NCBI GenBank assembly: GCA_036375215.1
Contig: DASUSH010000048.1
Location: 1-36,015 of the forward strand
Source: DASUSH01 sp036375215
GTDB taxonomy: Bacteria > Actinomycetota > Thermoleophilia > Solirubrobacterales > 70-9
Length of the DNA: 36,015 bases
Direction of reading: 5' to 3'
A model generated the notes under the pieces. It had not been told where the DNA came from. It searched no databases and worked only from the letters and a program-made list of their open reading frames with translations. How positions within the stretch are numbered: the first letter of the stretch is position 1; every line of letters begins with the position of its first letter. A program made the position numbers and the translations under genes. Shown piece by piece: positions 1 to 12,875 of this stretch.

Positions 1-216
1 CGAGCGCGCGCTCCAGTACAGGCGGCGGCGGCTCTGCGGGCGCACGAGCGCGAGCGCGCGGGCGAAGCCGGCGGAGCGCCCGGGCGTCACCGGCACCCCG
101 GCCTCGCGCAGGCGCTGGCCGAGGGTGGCGGCGAGCGGCGCCAGGTCAAGGTGGATCGTCTCCACCCCGAACGCGGGCCCGGCCGCGCCCGTCCCGCTCG
201 CGCCGGCCTCAGCCAC
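1..216 (-). CDS. coxE: CoxE-like VWA-domain protein, N-terminal part (cut by left edge)
   Basis: Only the first 72 codons are in the window; the gene runs off the left edge. From a GTG at 216 the frame reads VAEAGASGTG, then a segment of the form LAATLGQRLREAGVPVTP followed by FARALALV and RRRLYWSARS. This matches the usual N-terminus of CoxE/VWA proteins, which are partners of MoxR-type AAA+ ATPases. In Oligotropha-type cox clusters CoxE acts with CoxD and CoxF in building the Mo-Cu active site of CO dehydrogenase. The start overlaps the end of coxD by 8 nt, which suggests translational coupling. The von Willebrand A domain itself lies outside the window, so the assignment rests on the N-terminus and on gene order. 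Confidence 0.72.
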   Translation of the reverse strand, partial: MAEAGASGTGAAGPAFGVETIHLDLAPLAATLGQRLREAGVPVTPGRSAGFARALALVRPQSRRRLYWSARS

Positions 217-1105
217 GGCCGCCGACGAGCTGGTCGAGGCCGGCGGCGCGGACCAGCTCCTGGTCCTCGTCGTACTTCAGCACCGAGCCCAGGGTCAGGT
301 CCACCGCGTCGGCGTCGAGCCGCTCGATCCCGAGCACCTCCAGGGCGGCGAGCCAGTCGATCGCCTCGGCGATCCCGGGCGGCTTCTGCACGTCGGAGTC
401 CCGCATCCGCGAGACCGCGTCGGCGACCTGGACGGCGAGCGCCCGCGAGGCGCCCTTGACGCGCCGCCGCACGATCTCCACCTCGCGCTCGGGGCGCGGG
501 TAGTCGATCCACCGGTAGAGGCAGCGGCGCTTCACCGCGTCGTGGAGGTCGCGGGTCCGGTTCGAGGTGAGGACGATCGCGGGCGGATGGGTCGCGGCGA
601 CCGTGCCGAGCTCGGGGATCGTGACCTCCGCGCTGCCGAGGAGCTCCAGCAGGAAGGCCTCGAAGTCGTCGTCGGCGCGGTCGATCTCGTCGATCAGGAG
701 CACCGCGGGGCGCGGGCCGGGGTGCTCGAGCGCGCGCAGGAGCGGGCGGCGGATCAGGTAGTCGGGGCCGAAGAGGTCCTCCTCGGCAAGCGCCCGGCCC
801 TCGCTGTCGGCGAGCCGGATCGCGAGCAGCTGACGCGGGTAGTTCCACTCGTAGAGCGCCTCGGCCGCGTCGATCCCCTCGTAGCACTGCAGGCGGATCA
901 GCGGGGTCTCGAGCACCGCCGCAAGCGCGATCGCGGCCTCGGTCTTGCCGACCCCCGCCTCGCCCTCGAGCAGCAGCGGCTGGGGCAGGCGCAGGCTCAG
1001 GAAGATCGAGGTCGCGAGCCCCTCGTCGACCAGGTAGTCCACTGCGGCGAGGCGCTGCGCGAGCGTCTCCACGTCGGGGACGATCCGCTCGACCTCCTCG
1101 TTCAT
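209..1105 (-). CDS. coxD: MoxR-type AAA+ ATPase, CO dehydrogenase maturation protein CoxD
   Basis: This 298-residue AAA+ protein has a Walker A GEAGVGKT (about 48-55), a Walker B VLLIDEID (about 135-142) and a sensor-like segment IVLTSNRTRDL. The MoxR-family order and the pairing with a CoxE-like VWA gene point to CoxD. The family role is ATP-dependent remodelling of apo-CO dehydrogenase in the cytoplasm, needed for sulfuration of the molybdenum centre. The ATG at 1105 is chosen because the residues before it in the same frame are arginine-rich out-of-frame sequence. It also gives an ATGA overlap with the upstream cytidylyltransferase gene. The length is normal for CoxD. A generic MoxR chaperone is the alternative, but operon position makes CoxD much more likely. 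Confidence 0.9.
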   Translation of the reverse strand: MNEEVERIVPDVETLAQRLAAVDYLVDEGLATSIFLSLRLPQPLLLEGEAGVGKTEAAIALAAVLETPLIRLQCYEGIDAAEALYEWNYPRQLLAIRLADSEGRALAEEDLFGPDYLIRRPLLRALEHPGPRPAVLLIDEIDRADDDFEAFLLELLGSAEVTIPELGTVAATHPPAIVLTSNRTRDLHDAVKRRCLYRWIDYPRPEREVEIVRRRVKGASRALAVQVADAVSRMRDSDVQKPPGIAEAIDWLAALEVLGIERLDADAVDLTLGSVLKYDEDQELVRAAGLDQLVGGRG

Positions 1106-1722
1106 CGCGGCACCAGCTCCTCGAGCACGGCGCGGTAGTCCTCCTCGGTGTCGACGTCGCGGGGGATCGGCCCCGCAACCCTCACCTCGGCGGCTCGCTC
1201 CCCGCAGCGATCGAGCAGCCTCCAGACGCCCCTGTCGCCGTGAAGGTCGCCGAGCTCGCCGAAGAGCTCGCGCGAGAAGGCGAGGGGGTGGCCGCGGCCG
1301 TCGTCGTAGCGGCAGACCGCGATCGGCGCTTCGCCGCGGCCGGCGAGGAGCGCGGCGACCGTCCGCGCGCTCACCCCCGGCTGGTCGCCGAGCATCAGCA
1401 CGAGCACCTCGCAGCGCGGGTCGACGACGGCGAGCGCCGCGGCGATCGAGGACGAGCAGCCCGCGCCGAAGTCCTCGTTGACGACGACCTCGGCCCCGGC
1501 GAGGTCGACGCTCGCGCGCACCTCCTCCGCGGCGCCGCCGATGGCGACGATCGTCTGGTCGAAGCCGCACTCGCGGGCGACGCCGACGACGTGCCCGAGC
1601 AGCGTGCCGCCGCCGTAGTCGAGGAGCTGCTTCGGCCTGCCCAGGCGCGCGGACCCGCCGGCGCCGAGCACGAGGCCGGCGACGAAACGCGTGTCGTCAA
1701 GGGGCGACCGAGGCATGCTCAC
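1102..1722 (-). CDS. mocA: MobA-like nucleotidyltransferase, probable molybdopterin cytidylyltransferase (MocA-like)
   Basis: The 206-residue protein has the NTP-transferase signature LVLGAGGSARLGRPKQLL (about 17-34) and a second conserved block LGDQPGVS (about 111-118). GCSSSI (about 89-94) is typical of the MocA branch. MocA enzymes join CTP to Mo-molybdopterin to make the MCD cofactor used by xanthine oxidase-family enzymes, including CO dehydrogenase. That fits the location between coxF-like and coxD genes. The GTG at 1722 and the ATG at 1716 are both possible starts, and both overlap the 3' end of the preceding gene. CTP preference over GTP is inferred from family and context, not from a diagnostic residue. 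Confidence 0.85.
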   Translation of the reverse strand: MSMPRSPLDDTRFVAGLVLGAGGSARLGRPKQLLDYGGGTLLGHVVGVARECGFDQTIVAIGGAAEEVRASVDLAGAEVVVNEDFGAGCSSSIAAALAVVDPRCEVLVLMLGDQPGVSARTVAALLAGRGEAPIAVCRYDDGRGHPLAFSRELFGELGDLHGDRGVWRLLDRCGERAAEVRVAGPIPRDVDTEEDYRAVLEELVPR

Positions 1723-2685
1723 CGGCCTCGAACTTCGCCTTGCAGCCCTCGCAGCAGAAGTAGACGGTCTCGCCGTCGCGCTCGACCGAGGGCGTCGAGG
1801 CGACCGCGGCGACGGTCATCCCGCAGACCGGGTCCACGGCGAGCGCGGGCGCGGGCTCGGCCGGCGCCGCGCCGGATACGGAGGGGACGGACCCCCCGCC
1901 GGAGTCCGCGGCGGGGACCTGTCCCTTTGGGGTCAGACCCCCAGGGGTCAGACCCCGAGGGGTCTGACCCCTTCGCGTCGCGACGACGCGGGCGAGGATC
2001 GAGACCGCGATCTCGCCCGGGGTGTGCGAGCCGATCGGGATCCCGGCCGGAACGTCGATGCGCTCGAGCAGGCCCTCGCCGACGCCGTCGCGGCGGAGCT
2101 CGTCGAGCACCCCGGCGCCGCGGCGCTCACTTGCGACGAGGCCGACGTAGGGGACCCCCGCCTCGAGCGCGAGGCGCAGGGCGTGGAGCTCGTCGCGCCC
2201 GTGGGTGGCGACGACGAGCCCGAGGTCGCCGGCGGCCGGCGCCGAGTCGTGGCCGTCGGAGAGCACCATCTCGAGGCCGAGCTCCTCGCCGACCCGCACG
2301 ATCGCGCCGGCGATCGGGGTCTCGCCGACGACGAGCACGCGCGGGGGCGGCGGCGCGGGCTCGAGGAAGATCTCGATCGCGCCGCCGGAGAGGCACGGGT
2401 TCTCGACCGCGACGGCGCCGTCCTCCTCGGGCGCCTCGGCGCCCTCGGGGAGGACGCGGAGCAGCACCGGCTCGCCGGTTTCGAGGGCGACGAGCGCCTG
2501 CGCCTTCACGCTCTGCTCGGTGCAGGCGCCGCCGACGAAGCCCTCGATCGTGCCGTCGGCGAGGACGAGCGCGACGCTCCCGGCGAGCACGCTCGTCGGG
2601 CGCTGGACCCGGACCACGGTCGCCGTGACGAAGGGCTGCCGGGCGTCCGCGAGCTCCCGCGATCGCCGCGCCAGCTCGGGCGTGA

Positions 2686-2689
<4 letters not shown>
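1697..2689 (-). CDS. coxF: XdhC/CoxF-family maturation protein with C-terminal YHS metal-binding domain
   Basis: The 330-residue protein has an XdhC N-terminal domain (GFVGGACTEQS region) and a Rossmann-type XdhC C domain beginning VLVVGETPIAG. A low-complexity linker follows (about residues 240-284). The C-terminal YHS domain (about 285-330) has DPVCGM and YFCCEGC cysteine motifs. XdhC/CoxF proteins mature molybdenum hydroxylases; CoxF is implicated in installing copper in the CO dehydrogenase Mo-S-Cu centre. YHS domains occur in copper ATPases and other metal proteins, so the fusion suggests metal handling (inference). The linker is encoded by a cluster of GGGGTCAGACCCC palindromes that keep the frame open. 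The ATG at 2689 overlaps the coxL stop (ATGA). Confidence 0.88.
1883..1971. repeat. Block of short GC palindromes inside the coxF-like linker
   Basis: GGGGTCAGACCCC occurs at 1929-1941 and 1944-1956, and its reverse complement at 1959-1971. Next to them are the related palindrome GGGACCTGTCCC (1914-1925) and a degenerate copy starting at 1883. The whole block is translated in the minus-strand gene as a Thr/Pro/Gly-rich linker with a repeated GLTP motif. The same 13-mer recurs at 21719, 33406 and 33478, so it is a dispersed repeat and not ordinary codon bias. Confidence 0.9.
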
Positions 2690-5070
<2,381 letters not shown>

Positions 5071-5074
5071 GGGT

Positions 5075-5551
5075 TCAGACCTCCTGCCTCGTCCGTTCGT
5101 GCTCGGCGGCCCAGCGAACGGCGCCGACGATGTTCTTGTAGCCCGTGCAGCGGCAGATCCCGCCGGAGATCGCGGTGCGGATCTCCGCCTCGGTCGGGTT
5201 CGGGTTCTCGTCAAGGAGCGCGCGCGTCGTCATCAGCATCCCGGGCGTGCAGAACCCGCACTGGAGCGCGTGGCGCTCGTGGAACCCCTGCTGGACCGGG
5301 TCGAGCTCGCCGTCGCGCTCGAGCGACTCCACCGTGCGGACCTCGTGGCCCTCGCACATCGCCGCGAGCACGGTGCAGGACTTGACCGGCTTGCCGTCCA
5401 TGAGCACCACGCAGGCGCCGCAGTTCGAGGTGTCGCATCCCCAGTGCGTGCCCTTGAGGCCCATCGTCTCGCGGATGAAGTGGACGAGCAGCATTCGCGG
5501 CTCGACGTCGGCGGAGACCGGCTCGCCGTTCAGGGTCATGGACACGTTCAT
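5075..5551 (-). CDS. coxS: Carbon monoxide dehydrogenase small [2Fe-2S] subunit CoxS
   Basis: This 158-residue iron-sulfur subunit carries both expected cluster sites. The plant-type ferredoxin cysteines are C39, C44, C47 and C59 (CDTSNCGAC plus KSC). The alpha-helical domain has C98, C101, C133 and C135 (CGFC and CRC). It carries electrons from the molybdenum site to the FAD subunit. An AGGAGG sits 10 nt before the ATG at 5551, inside the 3' end of coxM; the gap to coxM is 5 nt. The order M-S-L is canonical. Confidence 0.96.
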   Translation of the reverse strand: MNVSMTLNGEPVSADVEPRMLLVHFIRETMGLKGTHWGCDTSNCGACVVLMDGKPVKSCTVLAAMCEGHEVRTVESLERDGELDPVQQGFHERHALQCGFCTPGMLMTTRALLDENPNPTEAEIRTAISGGICRCTGYKNIVGAVRWAAEHERTRQEV

Positions 5552-5556
5552 TCGGT

Positions 5557-6432
5557 TCAGGCCTCCTGGTTGAGGGCGCGGGCGGTGGCGCGCCGAAGCG
5601 CGCGCTGGGTGAGCACGCCGGCGAGGTGGCGCTTGTAGTCGACGGGGCCGCGCCCGTCGGCGGTCGGAGAGCAGTCGGCGGAGGCGATCTCCGCCGCCTG
5701 AGCGAAGAGCTCGTCCGAAGGCGGCTTGCCGCGCAGGAGCTCCTCGGCGCGCTCGAGGTGGATCGTGGTCAGGCCGACCGCGCTGAGCGCGATCCCGGCG
5801 TCCACGACCTGCCCACCGTCCACCCAGATGGCGGCCGACGCCGCGGCGATCGCCCAGTCGCCGGCGCGCCGCTCGACCTTCTCGTGGGCGCTGCCGGCGC
5901 CGGGACGCAGGGGCAGCCGGATCTCGGTGAGGAGCTCGCCGGCGCCGACCGCGGTCATGTACGGGCCGACGTGGAAGTCCTCCATCCCGACGGCGCGCTC
6001 GCCGTCGGAGCCACGGATCACGACCTTCGCCTTGACCGCGGAGCAGACGGCGGAGAGGTCCTCGGCCGCGTCGGCCTGGCAGAGCGAGCCGCCGATCGTC
6101 CCGCGGTTGCGGACCACCGGGTCCGCGATCACGATCTCGGCGTCCGCGAAGATCGGGAAGTGCCGGGCGAGCACCTCGGAGGTGAGCAGGTCGACGTGGC
6201 GGGTGAGCGCCCCGATCCTGACCTCGCCCGCCTCCTCGCGGATGTACGCGAGCTCCGCGAGCTCGTTGATGTCGACGAGGTGCTCGGGGTTGGCGAGGCG
6301 CAGCTTCATCATCGGCAGCAGGCTGTGGCCGCCGGCGATCACGCGCGCCTGCGGGCCGGCGCGGGCGAGCGCCTCGATCGCCCCGTCGACGCTCGTGGCC
6401 CGCTCGTATTCGAATGGCGCCGGGGTCTGCAC
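5557..6432 (-). CDS. coxM: Carbon monoxide dehydrogenase FAD-binding medium subunit CoxM
   Basis: The 291-residue flavoprotein has the two FAD-contact motifs of this family: AGGHS (about 33-37) and TIGGS (about 112-116). A CO-dehydrogenase flavoprotein C-terminal domain follows. It transfers electrons from CoxS to the quinone pool. The GTG at 6432 is preferred because it begins the conserved FEYERATSVDGAIEAL segment at the expected distance. GAGGTAGG lies just upstream, overlapping the stop of the preceding membrane-protein gene, and the residues before the GTG are out-of-frame sequence. Confidence 0.95.
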   Translation of the reverse strand: MQTPAPFEYERATSVDGAIEALARAGPQARVIAGGHSLLPMMKLRLANPEHLVDINELAELAYIREEAGEVRIGALTRHVDLLTSEVLARHFPIFADAEIVIADPVVRNRGTIGGSLCQADAAEDLSAVCSAVKAKVVIRGSDGERAVGMEDFHVGPYMTAVGAGELLTEIRLPLRPGAGSAHEKVERRAGDWAIAAASAAIWVDGGQVVDAGIALSAVGLTTIHLERAEELLRGKPPSDELFAQAAEIASADCSPTADGRGPVDYKRHLAGVLTQRALRRATARALNQEA

Positions 6433-6437
6433 GCGTC

Positions 6438-7040
6438 CTACCTCGGCATGACCTTCCGCGGCTTCCCGATGTCCTCGCGCCGCTCGTACTGCTCCGGCGC
6501 GCCGGTGCCGATCACCGGCGAGCGCGGCAGCTCCTCGGGACGCGACTGGCGAACGTCCGGGTAGAGCGAGCGCGCCGCGAGGCTGCCGCCCTCGACGTTG
6601 CGAAGGACCTCGCCGCCCGCCGGGCTCGCCGCCGCGATCGGCGCCTCGCGGCCGAGCCGCGCGAGCGTGAGCGTCCCCTTGGTGTAGACCTCGCCGATCC
6701 GCGGGGGATCGATGTCGCCGCTCTCCGGGAAGTTGCGAAGGCCGGCGGCCGCGGCCCCGGGGTAGACGCTCTCGACGAGGCCGACCGCGTCGGAGAGCCC
6801 GGCCTTCTTGACGAGCAGTCCCTCGAGCAGCTCGACGCCGGCGTCGAGCTGCTTGTTGATCTCCAGAACGACGTCGTTCACGGGCGCGCTCTTCTCGATG
6901 ATCTCGCCGACCCCGCCGATCACGTCGTCGAGGCCGGACTCGATTCGGCGCAGCGCCACGATCGTCGAGACCAGGTAGTAGACGAGCGCCAGCACGATCA
7001 GGACGACCGCGACGAGCATGACGACGGCCGGTCCGTCCAT
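6438..7040 (-). CDS. Single-span membrane protein of the cox operon, unknown function
   Basis: I do not recognise a named family. The 200-residue protein has one N-terminal hydrophobic helix (about 5-30) followed by VALRRIESGLDDV, which predicts an outside N-terminus and a cytoplasmic C-terminal part. Residues about 30-75 look amphipathic (VNDVVLEINKQLDAGVELLEG). The rest is Pro/Gly-rich and probably extended. It is the last and largest of five small membrane-protein genes read just before coxM, ending 5 nt before the coxM start. The segment around INKQLD resembles the AINHQFD segment encoded at 7307-7579, so the two may be paralogues. A role in docking or supporting CO dehydrogenase at the membrane is inference only. 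Confidence 0.8.
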   Translation of the reverse strand: MDGPAVVMLVAVVLIVLALVYYLVSTIVALRRIESGLDDVIGGVGEIIEKSAPVNDVVLEINKQLDAGVELLEGLLVKKAGLSDAVGLVESVYPGAAAAGLRNFPESGDIDPPRIGEVYTKGTLTLARLGREAPIAAASPAGGEVLRNVEGGSLAARSLYPDVRQSRPEELPRSPVIGTGAPEQYERREDIGKPRKVMPR

Positions 7041-7043
7041 CGC

Positions 7044-7310
7044 CTACTCCTCCTCCGCGTCGTCGACGATCACGTCGAGCGAGCCGCCGTAGTCGGCGAC
7101 GCCCGCGACCGTGCGCTGGACCTGATCCTGGGTCGTGAGCAGGAGCGGCGCGGCGTCGAGGTCCCTCGAGCCCGCGCGCGCGACGCTCGCGATCTCGCCC
7201 ACGGTGGGGACGATGCCGTTCGCCGCGGAGAGCACGCCGTGCAGCAGGATCACCACGACCGGGAAGACGACGAGCAGGAGGACCAGGCTGCCGATCCACC
7301 AGAGCGTCAT
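7044..7310 (-). CDS. Small membrane protein of the cox operon, unknown function
   Basis: The 88-residue protein begins MTLWWIGSLVLLLVVFPVVV, a strong transmembrane helix, followed by a mostly polar tail ending in DDAEEE. No catalytic motif is seen. The ATG at 7310 overlaps the stop of the preceding gene (ATGA), and its own stop lies 3 nt before the next start. It is therefore embedded in the co-translated block. Unlike its neighbours it lacks the arginine pair right after the helix, so its topology is less certain. Confidence 0.75.
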   Translation of the reverse strand: MTLWWIGSLVLLLVVFPVVVILLHGVLSAANGIVPTVGEIASVARAGSRDLDAAPLLLTTQDQVQRTVAGVADYGGSLDVIVDDAEEE

Positions 7311-7579
7311 CGCGGCCTCCGCTCGGCGACGATCCGCGCCTTCCGGCCGATGCCCGGAAGCGCCGAGAGGATCACGTCGAACTGGTGGTTGATCGCGGTC
7401 ACCGCCGGCTCGAGCGGGCGGAGGTGCTCGGACTCGACCGTCTCGAGCGCCCCGGAGAGCGTCGCGAGGCCCTTCGAGATCGCATCGAGGTCGCGGCGGA
7501 CGAGGACCAGGGCGACGGCGAGGACCGCGACGACGACCACGCCGAGGACGACCGCGAGGACCACCTGGAGGTCGGTCAC
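7307..7579 (-). CDS. Small membrane protein of the cox operon, possibly DUF948-like
   Basis: From the GTG at 7579 the product is 90 residues: a hydrophobic helix (about 5-27), an RRDLDAI positive flank, then an amphipathic region (LEPAVTAINHQFDVILSAL) and a basic C-terminus. The shape, one helix plus an amphipathic cytoplasmic segment, resembles small DUF948-type proteins, but I cannot confirm membership. Both ends overlap neighbours by 4 nt (GTGA at the start, ATGA at the end), which implies strict translational coupling. Confidence 0.75.
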   Translation of the reverse strand: MTDLQVVLAVVLGVVVVAVLAVALVLVRRDLDAISKGLATLSGALETVESEHLRPLEPAVTAINHQFDVILSALPGIGRKARIVAERRPR

Positions 7580-7869
7580 TTCCCGTTCTCCTCCCCGAAC
7601 CCGTCGGTGAGCGCGTTCATGTAGGCGTCCTGGACGAGGGCCTCGTCGGCGATCTGGGCGAGCACCGGAGCGGTCGCCTCGAGCTGGGGGATGTTCGCCG
7701 TGTTCTCCGCGACGGCGCCCGCGGTGCCGAGCAGGCCATCGACCGAGCGCCTGATCCGGCCGGTGTGCATGAGCAGCATCACCAGGAGGGCGGCGACGAC
7801 GAGCGCGGCGGCGAGGCCGATCGCGAGCGCGATCCACGCGTAGGTCTCGCTCGTCACCGCGACGATCAC
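7576..7869 (-). CDS. Small membrane protein of the cox operon, unknown function
   Basis: The 97-residue protein starts at GTG 7869, overlapping the upstream stop (GTGA). Residues about 10-35 form a transmembrane helix, followed by HTGRIRRSVDGLL, so the C-terminal part should be cytoplasmic. The remainder (PQLEATAPVLAQIADEAL) is helical and acidic. No known domain is recognised. An internal GTG five codons in is an alternative start, but the stop-start overlap favours 7869. Confidence 0.75.
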   Translation of the reverse strand: MIVAVTSETYAWIALAIGLAAALVVAALLVMLLMHTGRIRRSVDGLLGTAGAVAENTANIPQLEATAPVLAQIADEALVQDAYMNALTDGFGEENGK

Positions 7870-8123
7870 TTGCCGACCGCCGCCTTCCGCAGCGCCCGCG
7901 CCGAGTGCAGGATGCGGACGCCCGAGTCGTTGATGCGCGCGATCCCCGCGAGCTCCGAGGTCTGGCTCCGCACCGCCTCCACCCCGTCCTCGGCGGTCTT
8001 CGCCTGGCCGGCGATCCGCGCCGCGAGGACGACGATCGTGATCACGATGACCGCTGCGACGGCGATCACGACGACGCCCAAGACGATCCCCACCACCCAG
8101 CCGGTCACCCCGACCGTCAGCAT
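7866..8123 (-). CDS. Small membrane protein, first gene of the cox operon
   Basis: The 85-residue product begins MLTVGVTGWVVGIVLGVVVI. Its long hydrophobic helix (about 6-33) is followed by AARIAGQAKTAEDGVEAVRSQ, an amphipathic cytoplasmic-type tail. The ATG at 8123 is preceded by GAGGTGA at normal spacing, the best ribosome site in this block and what the first gene of an operon should have. A good promoter lies 75-100 nt upstream. Function unknown. Its place at the head of the cox operon suggests that it is made together with CO dehydrogenase. Confidence 0.8.
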   Translation of the reverse strand: MLTVGVTGWVVGIVLGVVVIAVAAVIVITIVVLAARIAGQAKTAEDGVEAVRSQTSELAGIARINDSGVRILHSARALRKAAVGK

Positions 8124-8197
8124 GGAATCACCTCGTATCGAGCCGGCGAGGTCGCCTTGTCCATCTCTTTCAGCAGCTCTCCTTACCCGTGCGCTCA

Positions 8198-8225
8198 ACA
8201 TTAACAAGGCAACCGTCCCGGTCAA
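8198..8225 (-). promoter_or_regulatory. Probable promoter of the cox operon
   Basis: On the minus strand TTGACC (8225-8220) and TAATGT (8203-8198) are separated by 16 nt, a good sigma-70-type match in otherwise GC-rich DNA. The predicted start near 8191 gives a leader of about 65 nt ending in the GAGGTGA ribosome site of the first gene. It lies between divergent genes (8123 and 8266). Confidence 0.65.
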
Positions 8226-8249
8226 ATCGGGGCGGCCTCGGCCGGTCGG

Positions 8250-8255
8250 TAGCCT
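8250..8255 (+). promoter_or_regulatory. TAnnnT -10 box for the divergent xdhC gene
   Basis: TAGCCT ends 10 nt before the GTG at 8266. The start point would be at or a few bases before the codon, giving little or no leader. Confidence 0.4.
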
Positions 8256-8265
8256 GCGATGAGGA

Positions 8266-9411
8266 GTGGTGAGTCAGGTGTCGAGCTCCGAGAAGATCGC
8301 CGCCGAGTGGCTGCGCGCGGGACGGCGGGTCGTCGCCGCGACGCTCGTCGAGCGGATCGGCTCCGCCCCACTGGACCCCGGCGCGCAGATGCTGATCGGC
8401 GACAGCGGCTCGATCGAGGGCTCGGTCACCGGCGGCTGCGTCGAGGCCGCCCTCGTCGAGGAGGCACAGCGGGTCTTCGCCGGCGAGGAGGCGAAGGTCG
8501 TGACCTACGGCATCTCCGACGAGGAGGCCGCCGGGGTCGGGCTGATGTGCGGCGGCACCGTCCGGATCTTCGTCCACGAGCTCGTCGCCGACGCCCTGCC
8601 CGCGCTCGACGCGGCGGCCGCGGCGCGGGACGCCGACGAGCCGGTCGCGCGGGCGACGCTCCTCGACGGCGATCGCGCCGGGACCACGGCCACGATCCTC
8701 GCCGACGGCGTCGTCGGCGGCCTCGGCGTCGCCGAGAAGCTCGACCGCGCCGTCGAGCGCGACGCCCGCGGCCAGCTCGACGAGGGCGTGTCGCGGATCC
8801 GCCGCTACGGCGCGGGCGGCGAGGTGATGGGCTCCGACCTCGCCGTCTACATCCAGGCCTTTGCGAGCCCGCCGCGGATGGTGATCTTCGGCGCGATCGA
8901 CTTCTCGGCAGCGACGGCGGACGTCGCCAGCGACGTCGGCTACAAGGTGACGATCTGCGACGCCCGCGAGCCGTTCGCGTCGAGCCCGCGATTCTCGCGC
9001 AACGCCGAGGTCGTCGTCGACTGGCCGGACCGCTATCTCGAGGACATCGACCTCGGCCCGCGCGACGCGATCCTCGTCTTCACGCACGACCCGAAGTTCG
9101 ACGAGCCCGCGCTGATCGGGGCGCTCGCCACCGACGCCGGGTACGTCGGCGCGCTCGGCAGCCGCCGCACCCACGAGGGCCGCGTCGAGCGCCTGCGCGC
9201 CGCTGGCGTCGGCGACGACTCGATCGCGCGGATCCACGCCCCCTGCGGGCTCGACCTGGGCGCCCGCACGCCGTCGGAGACCGCGGTCTCGATCCTCGCC
9301 GAGGTGATCGCCGTGCGCACCGGGCGGAGCGGCGAAAGCCTGCGCGAGACGAGCGGGCCGATCCACGTCTCCGCCCACGCGCGTGGGATTGACCACACGG
9401 GAGGGGAGTGA
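8266..9411 (+). CDS. XdhC-family molybdenum enzyme maturation protein (second copy)
   Basis: The 381-residue protein has a complete XdhC domain (GSVTGGCVEAALVEEA near the N-terminus) and a C-terminal Rossmann domain (MVIFGAIDFSAA through GYVGALGSRRTHEGR). The closing block HAPCGLDLGARTPSETAVSILAE is split here only for readability; its GLDLGARTPSE core is typical of full-length XdhC/CoxI-type proteins. XdhC proteins bind molybdenum cofactor and deliver it, sulfurated, to hydroxylases. Being divergent from the cox operon, it probably serves the same CO dehydrogenase. The GTG at 8266 is used. In-frame GTGs at 8269 and 8278 are alternatives, and 8278 has GAGGAG 11 nt upstream. The last codons lie inside a repeated 47-nt element. 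Confidence 0.88.
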   Translation: MVSQVSSSEKIAAEWLRAGRRVVAATLVERIGSAPLDPGAQMLIGDSGSIEGSVTGGCVEAALVEEAQRVFAGEEAKVVTYGISDEEAAGVGLMCGGTVRIFVHELVADALPALDAAAAARDADEPVARATLLDGDRAGTTATILADGVVGGLGVAEKLDRAVERDARGQLDEGVSRIRRYGAGGEVMGSDLAVYIQAFASPPRMVIFGAIDFSAATADVASDVGYKVTICDAREPFASSPRFSRNAEVVVDWPDRYLEDIDLGPRDAILVFTHDPKFDEPALIGALATDAGYVGALGSRRTHEGRVERLRAAGVGDDSIARIHAPCGLDLGARTPSETAVSILAEVIAVRTGRSGESLRETSGPIHVSAHARGIDHTGGE

Positions 9412-9423
9412 TTCAACGCGGGT
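9377..9423. repeat. 47-nt inverted-repeat element, copy A
   Basis: The arms ACGCGCGT (9377-9384) and ACGCGGGT (9416-9423) enclose a loop containing GTGGGATTGACCAC and ATTCA. It matches copy B at 12876-12922 in 38 of 47 positions by hand count. It overlaps the last codons and stop of the upstream xdhC gene. Confidence 0.75.
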
Positions 9424-9424
9424 C

Positions 9425-9438
9425 CCGGCGCGCGCCGG
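9425..9438. terminator. Perfect 14-nt GC palindrome, possible hairpin 3' of xdhC
   Basis: CCGGCGCGCGCCGG is self-complementary and followed by further GCGCGC runs. It could help end the upstream transcript, but no U-tract follows, so termination is only possible, not shown. Confidence 0.35.
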
Positions 9439-9475
9439 CTCGGCGCGCGCGGGGTTGGGCGCTCGGGGAATCTCA

Positions 9476-9481
9476 TAGAGT
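9476..9481 (+). promoter_or_regulatory. TAnnnT -10 box for the coiled-coil protein gene
   Basis: TAGAGT ends 9 nt before the ATG at 9491. There is no Shine-Dalgarno sequence, which fits a leaderless or very short-leader transcript. Confidence 0.45.
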
Positions 9482-9490
9482 CACGCCGCG

Positions 9491-12820
<3,330 letters not shown>

Positions 12821-12830
12821 GCCTGACGAT

Positions 12831-12851
12831 GCGGAACCGGCTCGGTTCCGC
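12831..12851 (+). terminator. Stem-loop after the coiled-coil gene
   Basis: GCGGAACC (12831-12838) pairs perfectly with GGTTCCGC (12844-12851) around a 5-nt loop, starting 10 nt after the stop codon. There is no U-run, as is common in high-GC actinobacteria, so it is a terminator-like hairpin. Confidence 0.55.
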
Positions 12852-12875
12852 GCCTCCCCCCGGCTGACGCGGCCG

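Noticed and set aside
87..1178. A 363-codon minus-strand open frame overlapping coxD
   Set aside because: It is an Arg/Pro/Ala-rich off-frame translation; the coxD frame holds the Walker motifs.
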